This document shows positions 34,505 through 43,400 of a stretch of DNA of 43,400 nucleotides, piece after piece. How positions within the stretch are numbered: position 1 is the stretch's first letter; the number at the start of each line of letters is the position of its first letter. Both the position numbers and the translations under genes were made by a program. The DNA is from Sphingobacteriaceae bacterium. Lineage in GTDB: Bacteria > Bacteroidota > Bacteroidia > B-17B0 > Aurantibacillaceae. The notes under the pieces are model-generated. The model was not told the origin of the DNA. It was given only the letters and a program-made list of their open reading frames with translations, and did no database searches. The DNA lies in assembly GCA_023251775.1 (NCBI GenBank), contig JAHEYC010000022.1, positions 1-43,400 on the forward strand, in the 5' to 3' direction.

Positions 34505-36466
34505 ATGCGATTAGCTTCATTTTTGTGTTTTTTATTACTAGCCTCATTTGGATCATTTGGTTCTGATAACGATAGTCTAAAAGTTCTTTTAAAAAAAGTA
34601 CGCGAAGCATCTTATCTCGATTCTACACGTTTAAGTAATGCTTGTAAAAAAGCGATGGCCTATGCGCACCAAGTTAAAGAAGAGGAAGAGGCCAATGCCG
34701 AAATTTGTATTTACAATGGTAATTATCTTTTTTATAAACGCAATTATGAAAAAGCGGCACAGCAATACAATAATTGTTTAAGGATCTCGCGTCAGATCTT
34801 ATCCTCGCACTTTGAGATATTAGCGAAGATCCGATTGATGTATATTGATCGCGAATACGGTTTAACACAAAATACCATTGAGGAAGCACAGGCTTTACTT
34901 AACCAATGCATCAAATCGGGAGATCACGAAAATGAATTCGAACTTTACAATATCATTGGGATAGTGTATGAAGAAAATGGTGATCTTAAAAAAGCTGCGG
35001 AATTTTACATCAAAGGACTTTCAAAATCCGAATTAGTGAATGATGAATATTTCCAAGGTAATTTTCTTAATAATCTGGGTTTGATAAAATATTACATGGG
35101 TGAATTAGACAGCGCCGATGCGGATTTTAAAAAAGGAATAGATATAGTTAAGAATACAAATTACAGACGATTGCTAACCTATATTAAAATGAATCATTGC
35201 CTTGTTTCGGTGGGCAAAAATAGATTTGATGAAGTGAACACAACCTTTAAAGAAGTACTACGCTATTCGGTTCAAAATGATCTTCCAATAGAACTTGCCA
35301 ATTCTTATGCTCTTTTAGGATCGGTGTACATTGAGAAGAACGACCTAAAAAAAGGCTTAGGTTATATAGATTCTGCTATTTATTTCTTTGATAAATATCA
35401 TTTTAATAACGAACATGCAAGTGCTTTGCTAACCAAGGCAAATGTATTTCTCCAAATGAACGATGCTAAAAGCAGCGAGAAATTGGTTGAAGAAATTGAA
35501 GGACTTGTGTTGCGATCGAACAACGGCAGCGTTCGTTCTAAACTATTCTTTTTAAAATACGAACTCTGCGAAAAAAAACAAGATCATAAATGTGCCCTTT
35601 ACAACTATCGAAAATATGTTGATCTCTTAGATAGCATTCACCGTGAAGTTAATAACCGCACCATTGGCGAATTACACTTAAGATATAACATCCAAAAGAA
35701 AGCCATTGAATTAGAGAAAGAAAAAACAAGATCAGTGTTGCTGCAAAAAAGCTATCAAGAGGAAGTATTCTTACGATGGATCATTATTGGTATTACCTTA
35801 GTACTTATTGCTTCACTTGTGGTTTTCTTTTATTACAGATATTATAGCACCATTAGAAAACAACAAGCGCAATTCAGCAAACAATTGATCATTAACATTG
35901 AGCAAGAGCGAAGTCGGATCGCGCAAGATCTGCACGATGATATAGGACAAAGTTTATCTATCCTTAAATCAAAATTCAATTCAAATCCAAAAGAACAAGA
36001 GGATAAGATCATTAACAAAGAAATTGAACGCGTTATTGAACAAACGCGACAAATATCTAAAAATCTTTTTCCTTCTTACGTTGCTAAAGTTGGTTTAAAA
36101 ACAGCCATCGAAGGACTAACAGAAACCTTGCAAAAAAATTCGCATCTCGAGTGTAGCTACGAATTATCGAATGATACAGATGCTATTCCCGCAAATATTG
36201 CAACACACGTGTACAGGATCATACAAGAATGTTTGAATAATACCATTAAACATAGTCAAGCAACTGCACTAAAGATAGAGATCACAAAAAAGAATGATCA
36301 TTACCATTTAATATACCTGGATAATGGAAATTGGGACACCCATCAGACTAAAAAAAGTTTAGGGATCGGATTACTTTCCATAAAAGAACATGCCAAGATC
36401 ATTTCGGGAATATTATCTTTACATAAAAATGAACCAAAAGGATTTAAACTGATACTTGAATTTTAA
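34505..36466 (+). CDS. TPR-containing membrane histidine kinase, NarL/HisKA_3 type
   Basis: Sensor kinase for the response regulator ten bases downstream. In 653 residues: signal peptide (1-20), about six TPR-like repeats in the periplasmic part (about 60-380, e.g. YNIIGIVYEENGDLKKAAEFYIKG written here in part as GIVYEENGDLKKAAEFY), a coiled coil (about 395-415), one membrane helix (425-446), and the kinase. The phosphoacceptor is H477 in QDLHDDIGQ. The ATPase domain has the N-box QECLNNTIKHS (574-584) and the G2 box LGIGL (619-623). The G1 box reads DNGNWD (606-611) rather than DxGxG, so the second glycine is replaced by tryptophan. TPR regions in such kinases presumably sense a ligand or protein; the signal is unknown. 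Confidence 0.9.
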   Translation: MRLASFLCFLLLASFGSFGSDNDSLKVLLKKVREASYLDSTRLSNACKKAMAYAHQVKEEEEANAEICIYNGNYLFYKRNYEKAAQQYNNCLRISRQILSSHFEILAKIRLMYIDREYGLTQNTIEEAQALLNQCIKSGDHENEFELYNIIGIVYEENGDLKKAAEFYIKGLSKSELVNDEYFQGNFLNNLGLIKYYMGELDSADADFKKGIDIVKNTNYRRLLTYIKMNHCLVSVGKNRFDEVNTTFKEVLRYSVQNDLPIELANSYALLGSVYIEKNDLKKGLGYIDSAIYFFDKYHFNNEHASALLTKANVFLQMNDAKSSEKLVEEIEGLVLRSNNGSVRSKLFFLKYELCEKKQDHKCALYNYRKYVDLLDSIHREVNNRTIGELHLRYNIQKKAIELEKEKTRSVLLQKSYQEEVFLRWIIIGITLVLIASLVVFFYYRYYSTIRKQQAQFSKQLIINIEQERSRIAQDLHDDIGQSLSILKSKFNSNPKEQEDKIINKEIERVIEQTRQISKNLFPSYVAKVGLKTAIEGLTETLQKNSHLECSYELSNDTDAIPANIATHVYRIIQECLNNTIKHSQATALKIEITKKNDHYHLIYLDNGNWDTHQTKKSLGIGLLSIKEHAKIISGILSLHKNEPKGFKLILEF

Positions 36467-36475
36467 ACAACACCA

Positions 36476-37138
36476 ATGAAACTTTTAATTGCCGATGATC
36501 ATCCCATATTTAGAAAAGGTTTAATAGATCTTCTAAATACCACGTACGATAATGTTGAGTTCATTGAATGTTCAAATGGCTTGGATGCTTTAAATGAGAT
36601 CATGTTCAAAAAACCGGATATAGCGATCTTAGATATTAATATGCCGGGCAAGAACGGGCTTGAACTTACTAAACTTGTAATGGATAACGAACTCTCCACA
36701 AAAATAATCATCCTTACAATGTATAAAGAGAAAGAGATGCTTAAAAAAGCCATGGAGTTTGGTGCCAGAGGTTTTATATTAAAAGATTTTGCGGTTGACG
36801 AACTTACTAATTGTATCAACCTTGTTCTTGCCGATCAAAAATATATTGGTCCTACCTTAGAAAATAGTATGGATGGAATTGGTCCCATTGATCAAAAACA
36901 ACAACAGGTTTACGAAAAAATAAAACAATTAAGTCAGGCCGAATTAAAGACCTTGAAGCTTGTTAACCAAAATAAATCGTCGAAAGAAATTGCCGAACTT
37001 TTATTTTTAACCGAAAAGACCATAGAAAATTACCGCTCAAAGATCTGTCAAAAATTGGAACTTCCTCCGCGCAATAATAGTTTGGTATTATGGATCAGCG
37101 AAAACAAAGAACTGTTATCGCTGCTTAATGAGTTTTGA
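36476..37138 (+). CDS. LuxR/NarL-family response regulator
   Basis: DNA-binding partner of the preceding kinase. The receiver domain (1-120) has the acidic pair in IADDHP (D7, D8), the phosphorylated aspartate D53 in ILDINMPG, and the switch lysine in FILKDF (K103). The output domain (about 150-210) is a LuxR-type helix-turn-helix with SKEIAELLFLTEKTIENYRSK. At 220 residues it is complete. The ten-base gap makes co-transcription with the kinase almost certain. Its target is unknown; the divergent giant surface-protein gene is a plausible candidate by position only. Confidence 0.93.
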   Translation: MKLLIADDHPIFRKGLIDLLNTTYDNVEFIECSNGLDALNEIMFKKPDIAILDINMPGKNGLELTKLVMDNELSTKIIILTMYKEKEMLKKAMEFGARGFILKDFAVDELTNCINLVLADQKYIGPTLENSMDGIGPIDQKQQQVYEKIKQLSQAELKTLKLVNQNKSSKEIAELLFLTEKTIENYRSKICQKLELPPRNNSLVLWISENKELLSLLNEF

Positions 37139-37209
37139 TGATATTAAAAGCCATCTGCCCCACACAAACGCTCGACATAAGCCAAACCATAAATAAGCCT
37201 AAATATCTT

Positions 37210-37238
37210 TTGAGAACCCTCATTTTATTTTAAATTTA
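37210..37238 (+). promoter_or_regulatory. Promoter of rfbB, matching the nucleotide-sugar operon promoter
   Basis: TTTTGAGA starts at 37208 (TTG 37210-37212), followed by an 18-base spacer and TAAATTTA (37231-37238; seven of eight matches to TAnnTTTG). The ATG is 17 bases after it. Elements and spacer length equal those before the wbpD-like gene at 23780-23808. Confidence 0.6.
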
Positions 37239-37255
37239 CAAAAAATTAGCTACAA

Positions 37256-38308
37256 ATGAAAATACTGATCACCGGAGGAGCAGGCTTTATTGGCTCGCAT
37301 GTTGTTAGATTGTTTGTGAATACCTATCCAAACTACCAGATCTATAATTTAGATGCCCTTACCTATGCCGGTAATTTGGCAAACCTCAGCGATATTGAAA
37401 AGAAACCGAACTATACATTTGTGAAAGGCGATATTGTGGATGCTCCTTTTATTAATGCACTTTTTGAAAAAGAACAATTTAACGCCGTTATTCATTTAGC
37501 TGCCGAAAGTCATGTTGATAGAAGCATCACCAATCCTTTGGAATTTGTTATGACCAATGTAATTGGCACCGTTAATTTATTGAACGCTGCAAAAGTTCTA
37601 TTTAAAAAACCAAACACTACCTTCAAACGTTTTTACCATGTAAGTACCGATGAAGTTTACGGAGCATTAGGAGATACAGGCATGTTTGTTGAAACTACGT
37701 CGTACGATCCTCACAGCCCCTACTCTGCTTCCAAAGCAAGTAGCGATCATTTTGTACGTGCTTATCATGATACCTATGGTTTGCCTTGTGTAATTTCTAA
37801 TTGCAGTAATAATTACGGACCAAATCATTTCCCCGAAAAATTAATTCCGCTTTGTATCAATAATATCTTAAATAATAAACCACTGCCTATTTACGGCAAA
37901 GGCGAAAATGTTCGCGATTGGTTATATGTGGTTGATCATGCACGCGCCATTGATGTGGCTTTTCATAAGGCAAAAGATGGAAGTACGTATAATATTGGCG
38001 GACATAATGAATGGACCAACATTGATGTGATCCGTTTATTGTGTCGCATTATGGATAAAAAATTGAACCGCGCTGCAGGAACAAATGAGAAGTTGATCAC
38101 ATTCGTTACCGATCGCGCAGGACATGATCTTCGTTATGCCATTGATGCTACCAAATTAAAAAATGATCTTGGTTGGGTGCCAAGCGTTACGTTTGAAGAA
38201 GGCTTAGATAAAACCGTTGATTGGTATTTGACTAATAGCGAATGGTTGAATAATGTTACCTCAGGTAATTATTTAAAATATTATCAAAAGCAATACGCTG
38301 ATAGATAA
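37256..38308 (+). CDS. rfbB: dTDP-glucose 4,6-dehydratase
   Basis: NAD-dependent short-chain dehydrogenase-type enzyme converting dTDP-glucose to dTDP-4-keto-6-deoxyglucose for surface polysaccharide. The 350 residues show the glycine motif GGAGFIGS (7-14), HLAAESHVDRSI, the catalytic TDE triad segment STDEVYG (T131, D132, E133) and YSASK (Y156, K160), followed by SNCSNNYGPNHFPEKLIP, typical for RmlB. rfbA, rfbC and rfbD are not in the window. It is a single-gene unit with its own promoter and terminator, converging with the metalloprotease gene. Confidence 0.95.
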   Translation: MKILITGGAGFIGSHVVRLFVNTYPNYQIYNLDALTYAGNLANLSDIEKKPNYTFVKGDIVDAPFINALFEKEQFNAVIHLAAESHVDRSITNPLEFVMTNVIGTVNLLNAAKVLFKKPNTTFKRFYHVSTDEVYGALGDTGMFVETTSYDPHSPYSASKASSDHFVRAYHDTYGLPCVISNCSNNYGPNHFPEKLIPLCINNILNNKPLPIYGKGENVRDWLYVVDHARAIDVAFHKAKDGSTYNIGGHNEWTNIDVIRLLCRIMDKKLNRAAGTNEKLITFVTDRAGHDLRYAIDATKLKNDLGWVPSVTFEEGLDKTVDWYLTNSEWLNNVTSGNYLKYYQKQYADR

Positions 38309-38338
38309 CCTACAAAAAAACATTGGGGCTTTTTTAAC

Positions 38339-38434
38339 TACGAAAACCACAAAATCCGAATAGATATCGGGACTACACGAAATGCACAAAACTTTTCGTG
38401 GCTTTCGTGTAAAAATTTCGTGACTTTCGTGGTT
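38339..38434. repeat. Second CACGAAA-type imperfect inverted repeat
   Basis: The left end reads taactacgaaaaccacaaaa and the right end, on the opposite strand, taaccacgaaagtcacgaaa, so the arms pair imperfectly. Several CACGAA(A) units occur inside on both strands. In design it resembles 913-1031: a degenerate arm pair of CACGAA words between converging genes. It is separate from the true terminator just after it. Confidence 0.6.
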
Positions 38435-38460
38435 ATTGCCTCTAATACCCTGGAAAACAA

Positions 38461-38488
38461 AAAACCCCTACGAATTCGTAAGGGTTTT
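38461..38488. terminator. Bidirectional terminator between rfbB and the metalloprotease gene
   Basis: aaaacccctacgaa pairs with ttcgtaagggtttt with a single C/A mismatch. A-tract and T-tract flank the stem on both sides, so it can end transcription from both converging genes. It lies 19 bases beyond the metalloprotease stop codon. Confidence 0.85.
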
Positions 38489-38507
38489 CTTTTACTAAAA
38501 TAATTTC

Positions 38508-40799
38508 TTATTGCTTAATAACACGTGTTGCTGTTGTTTTACCATTATTCACAACACTTACAAAATAAACTCCTGCATTATATCCCGAAAGATCAATGCG
38601 CTCATCCAATAAATTTACTTTATTGTAGGTAGTTTGTTTTATCACTTTGCCCAATACATCGGTAATGATCACTTCTGTTTTTGAATCGCTTGATAAAGAA
38701 GCAACTTTTAATTGGAACTCATTTGCGAATGGATTTGGAAGGATCTTCACACCAAAATTATTGCAAGCCGATACATCGCGCAATCCTGCACCAGGTGCAT
38801 TCGAGATCTCAAAATTTGGTTGATTGATATCGAAAAAAATATTTCCAATAGATTCAATTTTGATGCGACATGTTGAAATAACTGTGGTTACTGTTGGAAT
38901 AGTTATTAATTCGCTGCCATCATTTGTTGTATTTGCCACAAGTGTTGTGAATGTATTTCCCGAATTATACGAGATCAAGATATTTATGCTCGCACAACTA
39001 ACCGGAGCCATATTAGTATTATTTACATTCCATGTAATGGTTTGTTGTCCGCCCGAAGGCCAAACAATTCCAACTGCATTTGGATACGTAATATCAAACG
39101 GACCAACACCTGCAACCGTTGTAACAGAACATTGCTGATAACAAACTCCACCGCCTGTCATTTTATTATCGCGCGCGGTTAATCTAAAATTCAACGATTG
39201 AGCATTTGTTGGAATATACTCGCCAATTAATGTTTGATATTGACCGCTTAATGCTTGACTTTGTGGTGGGAACATACGATTTCCGGAAGCAACCGGAACA
39301 TACGAACGGAAAAATGGTTTTATACCCGAATTCCAATTACCCGCTGCAGGACCTGCATCACGCTCTTCCCACGAAAAAGTTAGAGGATCACCATTAGGAT
39401 CGGAACCGCTACCTGTTAACGTAAATGCTGTGTTCACAGGGATATTATAATTAGTTAAAGCATTAACTACCGGAGGTTGATTACCTGTAGTTGTTGTAAC
39501 CGCACACGCATTTCCTCCACCAGTTTGAGTAAAATTCACGATCTCATCATAACTGGTTGCATGAAAATAGGCGATACTATTTCCCGCGATATTTTGTGAA
39601 CCGCAAATTCCTGCATAACCCATAATAGTAATTCCACTTCCAGGTTCAACCGAAGTTCCTGCATTACGATTTCCACTGCAACTTCCTGCACCGGATGATG
39701 CATTGAATGTGTGATTTCCCGAGAATTGATGTCCCATTTCATGCGCCACATAATCCACATCGTATGGATCTCCAACAGGACTTGGACTACCTGTAATTCC
39801 TCTTGCTTTATTTCCGGCACTGCAAACACACCCTAAATTTGCTAATCCGCCACCACCTGTACTGAATGTATGGCCAATATCAAAATTTGCTGTTCCAATT
39901 GTTGCTGTAATAACAGTTTGACTTTCGTTAATTAAAGTATTTGCATTATTGTTTCCCGCAAATGGATCGGTTCCGGCATTTGTAAAAATAACATTGGTCT
40001 CTGTTGCAACTAAAACCATACGTACTGCTACTTCTGTTTGATAAATGCCTGTTACGCGATTGATGGATGTAACAATTTTTGCTAATGTTTGCGCATTTGT
40101 TGGTGTTGCCGAACCTGTTGCTGCCACTGCATATTCGCCTGTACATGCAACTGCTAAACGATACGTGCGTAAGTTAGCCCCCACGCACGCCGCCGGTGGC
40201 ATTAGTGCTGCGCTTTGCAGACTTGTTACGTTTTCTTTTTTTTTCGGTTGTTGATCGCTGCCTTCTAATCCAACTTCCTGAGATCTGTCTTGCTCAGGCT
40301 TAACAAAATCTGCGGTATAATATGTAATATAATCAGCTGTATTTTGCAAACAATACGGATCAATAAAAAAATCACCATTGATGCTGCGGATCATTCCATG
40401 AAAACCAAATTCGTTCACATCAATTTTTCCGTTCGCATACACATCGGTGATGCCTTTTATAGAATACGTTTTAATATCAGGATAAGCCGCAGCTAAAGCA
40501 GGCTCCATGATAGGCGACTCTACAACTTTAAATAATTGCATTTGTCCATTTGGAGCAGGTAAGGTAATGATGCAATTACTATTATTAATAAGCGTAGAAT
40601 TTTCATGAGGCGCAGTTGCCAATTGCGCTTTTAAATTCGTTAAGTTCAAATTATATACAAGGTATTTAGTTGGTACGATCTGACGTTTACCATTGAGTGC
40701 AACATCTTTATCTGTGCTCGCGCTCCAATGATTCTCTCCACTTTGAGCATTTGTTCCCAAACAGAATACTAAAGCAATAGCAGGTAAAATTAATTTCAT
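38508..40799 (-). CDS. Secreted reprolysin-like metzincin protease, T9SS type A
   Basis: Predicted zinc endopeptidase secreted by T9SS. I choose the ATG at 40799, which begins the signal peptide MKLILPAIALVFCLGTNAQ; a frame extending to a TTG at 40850 would run through the promoter. In 763 residues: a propeptide-like N-terminus (about 20-200), the metzincin domain (about 210-440) with zinc site HEMGHQFSGNH (H353, E354, H357, H363) and Met-turn ITIMGYAG, an Ig/cadherin-like segment (NQPPVVNALTNYNIPVN onward), another beta domain, and a T9SS type A tail (ILPNPFANEFQLKV ending TTATRVIKQ). The glycine expected three residues after the second histidine is serine, with glycine next to it. Related Bacteroidota proteins are often annotated as reprolysin-like; the substrate is unknown. 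Confidence 0.9.
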   Translation of the reverse strand: MKLILPAIALVFCLGTNAQSGENHWSASTDKDVALNGKRQIVPTKYLVYNLNLTNLKAQLATAPHENSTLINNSNCIITLPAPNGQMQLFKVVESPIMEPALAAAYPDIKTYSIKGITDVYANGKIDVNEFGFHGMIRSINGDFFIDPYCLQNTADYITYYTADFVKPEQDRSQEVGLEGSDQQPKKKENVTSLQSAALMPPAACVGANLRTYRLAVACTGEYAVAATGSATPTNAQTLAKIVTSINRVTGIYQTEVAVRMVLVATETNVIFTNAGTDPFAGNNNANTLINESQTVITATIGTANFDIGHTFSTGGGGLANLGCVCSAGNKARGITGSPSPVGDPYDVDYVAHEMGHQFSGNHTFNASSGAGSCSGNRNAGTSVEPGSGITIMGYAGICGSQNIAGNSIAYFHATSYDEIVNFTQTGGGNACAVTTTTGNQPPVVNALTNYNIPVNTAFTLTGSGSDPNGDPLTFSWEERDAGPAAGNWNSGIKPFFRSYVPVASGNRMFPPQSQALSGQYQTLIGEYIPTNAQSLNFRLTARDNKMTGGGVCYQQCSVTTVAGVGPFDITYPNAVGIVWPSGGQQTITWNVNNTNMAPVSCASINILISYNSGNTFTTLVANTTNDGSELITIPTVTTVISTCRIKIESIGNIFFDINQPNFEISNAPGAGLRDVSACNNFGVKILPNPFANEFQLKVASLSSDSKTEVIITDVLGKVIKQTTYNKVNLLDERIDLSGYNAGVYFVSVVNNGKTTATRVIKQ

Positions 40800-40819
40800 T
40801 TGATAGGTTTTTAGTATTT

Positions 40820-40851
40820 CAAATATACAAAAACTAAGTTCTTGTAGCAAA
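40820..40851 (-). promoter_or_regulatory. Promoter of the metalloprotease gene
   Basis: On the minus strand, TTTG (40851-40848) is followed by a 20-base spacer and a perfect -7 element TATATTTG (40827-40820). The chosen ATG follows 20 bases later. This is the clearest two-part Bacteroidota promoter in the window. Confidence 0.75.
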
Positions 40852-40877
40852 TAAAAGGGCGCTTAATTGTTTAGAAT

Positions 40878-41702
40878 TTAGTAAAGAAAAGGCTTTAGCT
40901 CAGGGTCATTTACCTGTTCGCCCTGACTTCTTTGGTAAAAATTGTATAGTCTAATATTCGTATTCCCAAAAATGCTACTATAGTACTTATACGCATCCCT
41001 AGTTCTAAATTTAACACTTTGTGCTTTTTCTCCCTCAAGCTCAACTCTTTCGCGCACGAATAATTTTCGAATAAAAAAAAGATTGGTGCCACACTTGTAA
41101 GGGAACGGATTTTTTAATTGATGTCCGTACTTATTTTTAAAAAGAAAAGGTTTTGTTCCATTTGAGTAACCCCTTTCCACAGCGTATTTAGCACTATCTT
41201 CCTTAACAAAACCAATAGAAGATTGATACAAAAAATCTTCCTCAAGAATTACATAGAAATTTTCATTCATAACAATATTCTGTTGAACTTTTAAGGTGGA
41301 ATCGATGAAAATATTATTTCTTTTTCCTCCTAATAAAGAATCGCTGCTTTGCGAATACATAAAATAAACTTTACAAAAATCGATCTGTCCTAAAGCAGAA
41401 TAAATAATGGATCGATTTCGATATTGCGCTTCAGCCATAACTAATTCGGCCGACTTCTTATCACCTACCTTTAAATAACCGTCAATCTTACGCTGATCAT
41501 TTTGCAGTCTAATTACGATGGCCCCAAATTTCAAATTTTGAATTTGCCATGATGCTACTTTTACGGCGCGCCGATGGTATTTTTTGAATTCTTCACGGTT
41601 ATGATAGTCCTTATCACTTGATCTTTGTTCTTGCGCAATTAATGACATGCTAATGAATAGCATCAAAAAACTGCAGCAAATTCTATTTGATAATAGAACC
41701 AT
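40878..41702 (-). CDS. Unrecognised exported protein downstream of metG
   Basis: I do not recognise this family. The ATG at 41702 gives 274 residues beginning with a likely signal peptide ([20 protein letters not shown], cleavage near IAQE). The mature part is polar, rich in Lys, Tyr, Phe and Ser, with no membrane segment, no T9SS tail and no obvious catalytic motif; cysteines are few. An amphipathic, possibly helical stretch runs from about 35 to 95. The gene starts 20 bases inside the end of metG in another frame, so the two are probably co-transcribed and translationally coupled. An alternative in-frame start 33 bases upstream would put charged residues before the signal peptide and is less likely. 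Confidence 0.75.
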   Translation of the reverse strand: MVLLSNRICCSFLMLFISMSLIAQEQRSSDKDYHNREEFKKYHRRAVKVASWQIQNLKFGAIVIRLQNDQRKIDGYLKVGDKKSAELVMAEAQYRNRSIIYSALGQIDFCKVYFMYSQSSDSLLGGKRNNIFIDSTLKVQQNIVMNENFYVILEEDFLYQSSIGFVKEDSAKYAVERGYSNGTKPFLFKNKYGHQLKNPFPYKCGTNLFFIRKLFVRERVELEGEKAQSVKFRTRDAYKYYSSIFGNTNIRLYNFYQRSQGEQVNDPELKPFLY

Positions 41703-43400
41703 TATTTGTTTTATCTTTTTTGGTTGGTACCACAAAACTCAATTCACCTTGTGAATTCTCGGCCATCAATATCATTCCTTGACTTTCGATACCTTTTATT
41801 TTTCGAGGTGCTAAATTTGCCAAGATACTTACTTGCACTCCAATGATATCTTCGGGTTTATACCATTCGGCAATTCCGCTCACAACCGTGCGTACATCAA
41901 TACCGGTATCAATTTTAAGTTTCAATAATTTATCGGTTTTAGGAACACGTTCAGCTTCCAAAATAGTTCCTACGCGAATATCCATTTTCGAAAAATCATC
42001 AAAAGAGGTCTCTGCCTTTTGAGAAGGGATATTATTCGCAGGAGTATTTTCTTTTTTGCTATTTTCCAATTTTGCTAACTGAATTTGTATTTGCTCATCC
42101 TCAATTTTCGCGAACAGTAATTCTTCTTTTGCAATAACGTGATTGGTAGGCAAATTATTTGTCTTTTTTGCGAACAACCATGTTAAAGGATTAATATTTA
42201 AGCTCGCAAATAATTTTTTGGATGTAAAAGGTAAAAATGGTTCACTTAAGATCGCCAAATTAGTAGTGATCTGCAAGGCAATATTCATGATCGTTTTTAC
42301 GCGCTCTTCATCCGTTTTAATTAATTTCCAAGGTTCTGTATCTGCTAAATATTTATTTCCCAAACGCGCTAAATTCATTAACTCAGTTAAGGCTTCTCTG
42401 AATTTAAAATGTTCCAAAGGTTCGCTGATCTTATTGGGGAATTTTGATAATTCTTCCAACACGATCATATCTTCCTTGCTGAATTTTTCGGCCTGTGGCA
42501 CTTTGCCATTGTAGAATTTATGCGTGAGAACAACAGTACGATTCACAAAATTTCCGAGGATCGCCACTAATTCGCTATTGTTCTTTGTTTGAAAGTCCTT
42601 CCACGTAAAATCATTGTCTTTTGCTTCAGGCGCATTAGAGCATAAAGTGTAACGCAATACATCTTGCTGCCCTTTGAATTCGTGCAAATATTCGTGCAAC
42701 CACACCGCCCAATTGCGTGAGGTTGAAATTTTATCGCCTTCTAAATTCAAAAATTCATTGGCAGGAACATTATCTGCTAAAACAAATTCACCATGTTCCA
42801 TTAACATGGCAGGAAAAATAATGCAATGAAAAACAATATTATCTTTTCCAATAAAATGGATCAAACGCGATTCTTTATTTTGCCAATAGTCTTTCCAAGT
42901 ATTAGGCAATAATTCTTTTGTAGCACTAATATATCCAATGGGCGCATCAAACCACACATACAATACTTTTCCTTCGGCACCCGCTATTGGAACTTTTACG
43001 CCCCAATCTAAGTCGCGCGTCATAGCCCTTGGCTGTAATCCATCTCCGCTTTCTATCCAACTTTTGCATTGTCCGTACACATTTGGTTTCCAATTACTGT
43101 GCGAATCGATGTATTCTTTTATTTTTGGTTGCAATTTATCTAAGGGCAAGAACCAATTCTTTGTTTGTTTTAAAACAGGTTTACTTCCACTTAAAGTAGA
43201 TTTAGCATCAATAAGATCCGTTGCATTTAAGGATGATCCGCATTTTTCGCACTGATCACCATAGGCATTTGGGTTGGCACACTTAGGACAAGTTCCTGTA
43301 ATATAACGATCGGCCAAAAATTGTTTTGCTTCTTCATCGTAATATTGCTCGGTAATTTGCTCTGTAAATCCACCCTTATCATAAAGCGTTTTAAAAAAAT
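41683..43400 (-). CDS. metG: Methionyl-tRNA synthetase, 5'-truncated by the window edge
   Basis: Charges tRNA-Met with methionine. The frame stays open to the window edge ([20 protein letters not shown] precedes the first ATG-like position), so the TTG at 43317 is internal. Visible parts are the zinc-binding knuckle with CPKC and CEKC, the catalytic segment [15 protein letters not shown] and [18 protein letters not shown], the KMSKS-equivalent KISTS in [13 protein letters not shown], the helical anticodon domain, and a C-terminal tRNA-binding OB fold ([15 protein letters not shown], ending [12 protein letters not shown]). The HIGH motif lies outside the window. KISTS in place of KMSKS is, as far as I recall, common in this phylum. 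The stop overlaps the start of the next gene by 20 bases. Confidence 0.96.
   Translation of the reverse strand, partial: FFKTLYDKGGFTEQITEQYYDEEAKQFLADRYITGTCPKCANPNAYGDQCEKCGSSLNATDLIDAKSTLSGSKPVLKQTKNWFLPLDKLQPKIKEYIDSHSNWKPNVYGQCKSWIESGDGLQPRAMTRDLDWGVKVPIAGAEGKVLYVWFDAPIGYISATKELLPNTWKDYWQNKESRLIHFIGKDNIVFHCIIFPAMLMEHGEFVLADNVPANEFLNLEGDKISTSRNWAVWLHEYLHEFKGQQDVLRYTLCSNAPEAKDNDFTWKDFQTKNNSELVAILGNFVNRTVVLTHKFYNGKVPQAEKFSKEDMIVLEELSKFPNKISEPLEHFKFREALTELMNLARLGNKYLADTEPWKLIKTDEERVKTIMNIALQITTNLAILSEPFLPFTSKKLFASLNINPLTWLFAKKTNNLPTNHVIAKEELLFAKIEDEQIQIQLAKLENSKKENTPANNIPSQKAETSFDDFSKMDIRVGTILEAERVPKTDKLLKLKIDTGIDVRTVVSGIAEWYKPEDIIGVQVSILANLAPRKIKGIESQGMILMAENSQGELSFVVPTKKDKTNNGSIIK

Noticed and set aside
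40800-40850. TTG start extending the metalloprotease by 17 residues
   Set aside because: The TTG is the -33 element of a good promoter and the extension would cross the -7 element and bury the signal peptide.
42716-42735. Broken KMSKS loop in metG (KISTS)
   Set aside because: The surrounding segment is well conserved and, as I recall, this wording is common in the phylum; there is no sign of decay elsewhere in the gene.

Overview
The window is a stretch of a Bacteroidota chromosome. This is supported by the type IX secretion (T9SS) sorting domains on three large exported proteins, the Bacteroidota-type FtsL and gene order in the division/cell-wall cluster, the TAnnTTTG-type promoter elements, a gliding-motility-type C-terminal domain and the AT-rich composition. 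I cannot resolve the genus. No CRISPR array, tRNA, rRNA, phage or plasmid module was seen.

Layout. 1-884: 3' part of asnS. 913-1031: an imperfect inverted repeat that supplies the stop codon of the next gene. 1029-3191 (minus): a sensor phosphatase with a 7TM module and a SpoIIE/PP2C domain. 3205-3755: gene-free until the mraZ operator and promoter. 3756-19295: a complete Bacteroidota dcw cluster in the order mraZ-rsmH-ftsL-ftsI-murE-mraY-murD-ftsW-murG-murC-ftsQ-ftsA-ftsZ, mostly with overlapping genes and three TTG starts, closed by a terminator. 19355-20067: a REP-associated Y1 transposase gene (RAYT) bracketed by two perfect palindromes. 20120-23614 (minus): a BNR/sortilin-like T9SS substrate. 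23824-26733: three genes for a 2,3-diacetamido-uronic-acid type nucleotide sugar (WbpD-, WbpB- and WbpA/WbpO-like). 26851-34377 (minus): a 2508-residue T9SS type B surface protein with fifteen 76-residue repeats. 34505-37138: a TPR histidine kinase and LuxR-type response regulator, divergent from the giant gene. 37256-38308: rfbB. 38508-40799 (minus): a metzincin protease with a T9SS type A tail. 40878-41702 (minus): an unknown exported protein. 41683 to the window end (minus): metG, 5' truncated.

How the genes fit together. The dcw cluster makes and cross-links meso-DAP peptidoglycan precursors and builds the divisome; its upstream AAAGTG[T/G] repeats look like the autoregulatory MraZ operator. 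The second half is devoted to the cell surface: nucleotide-sugar genes, three T9SS cargo proteins and a two-component pair. The wbpD-like operon and rfbB carry near-identical promoter elements with the same 18-nt spacer, which suggests joint expression.

Most genes are ordinary for the phylum. The signals most worth a second look are the RAYT with its compensating palindromes, the internally patterned giant repeat array, the shared promoter layout of the sugar genes, and the two related inverted repeats at 3' ends of converging genes. I see no convincing evidence of a wholly new multi-gene system here.
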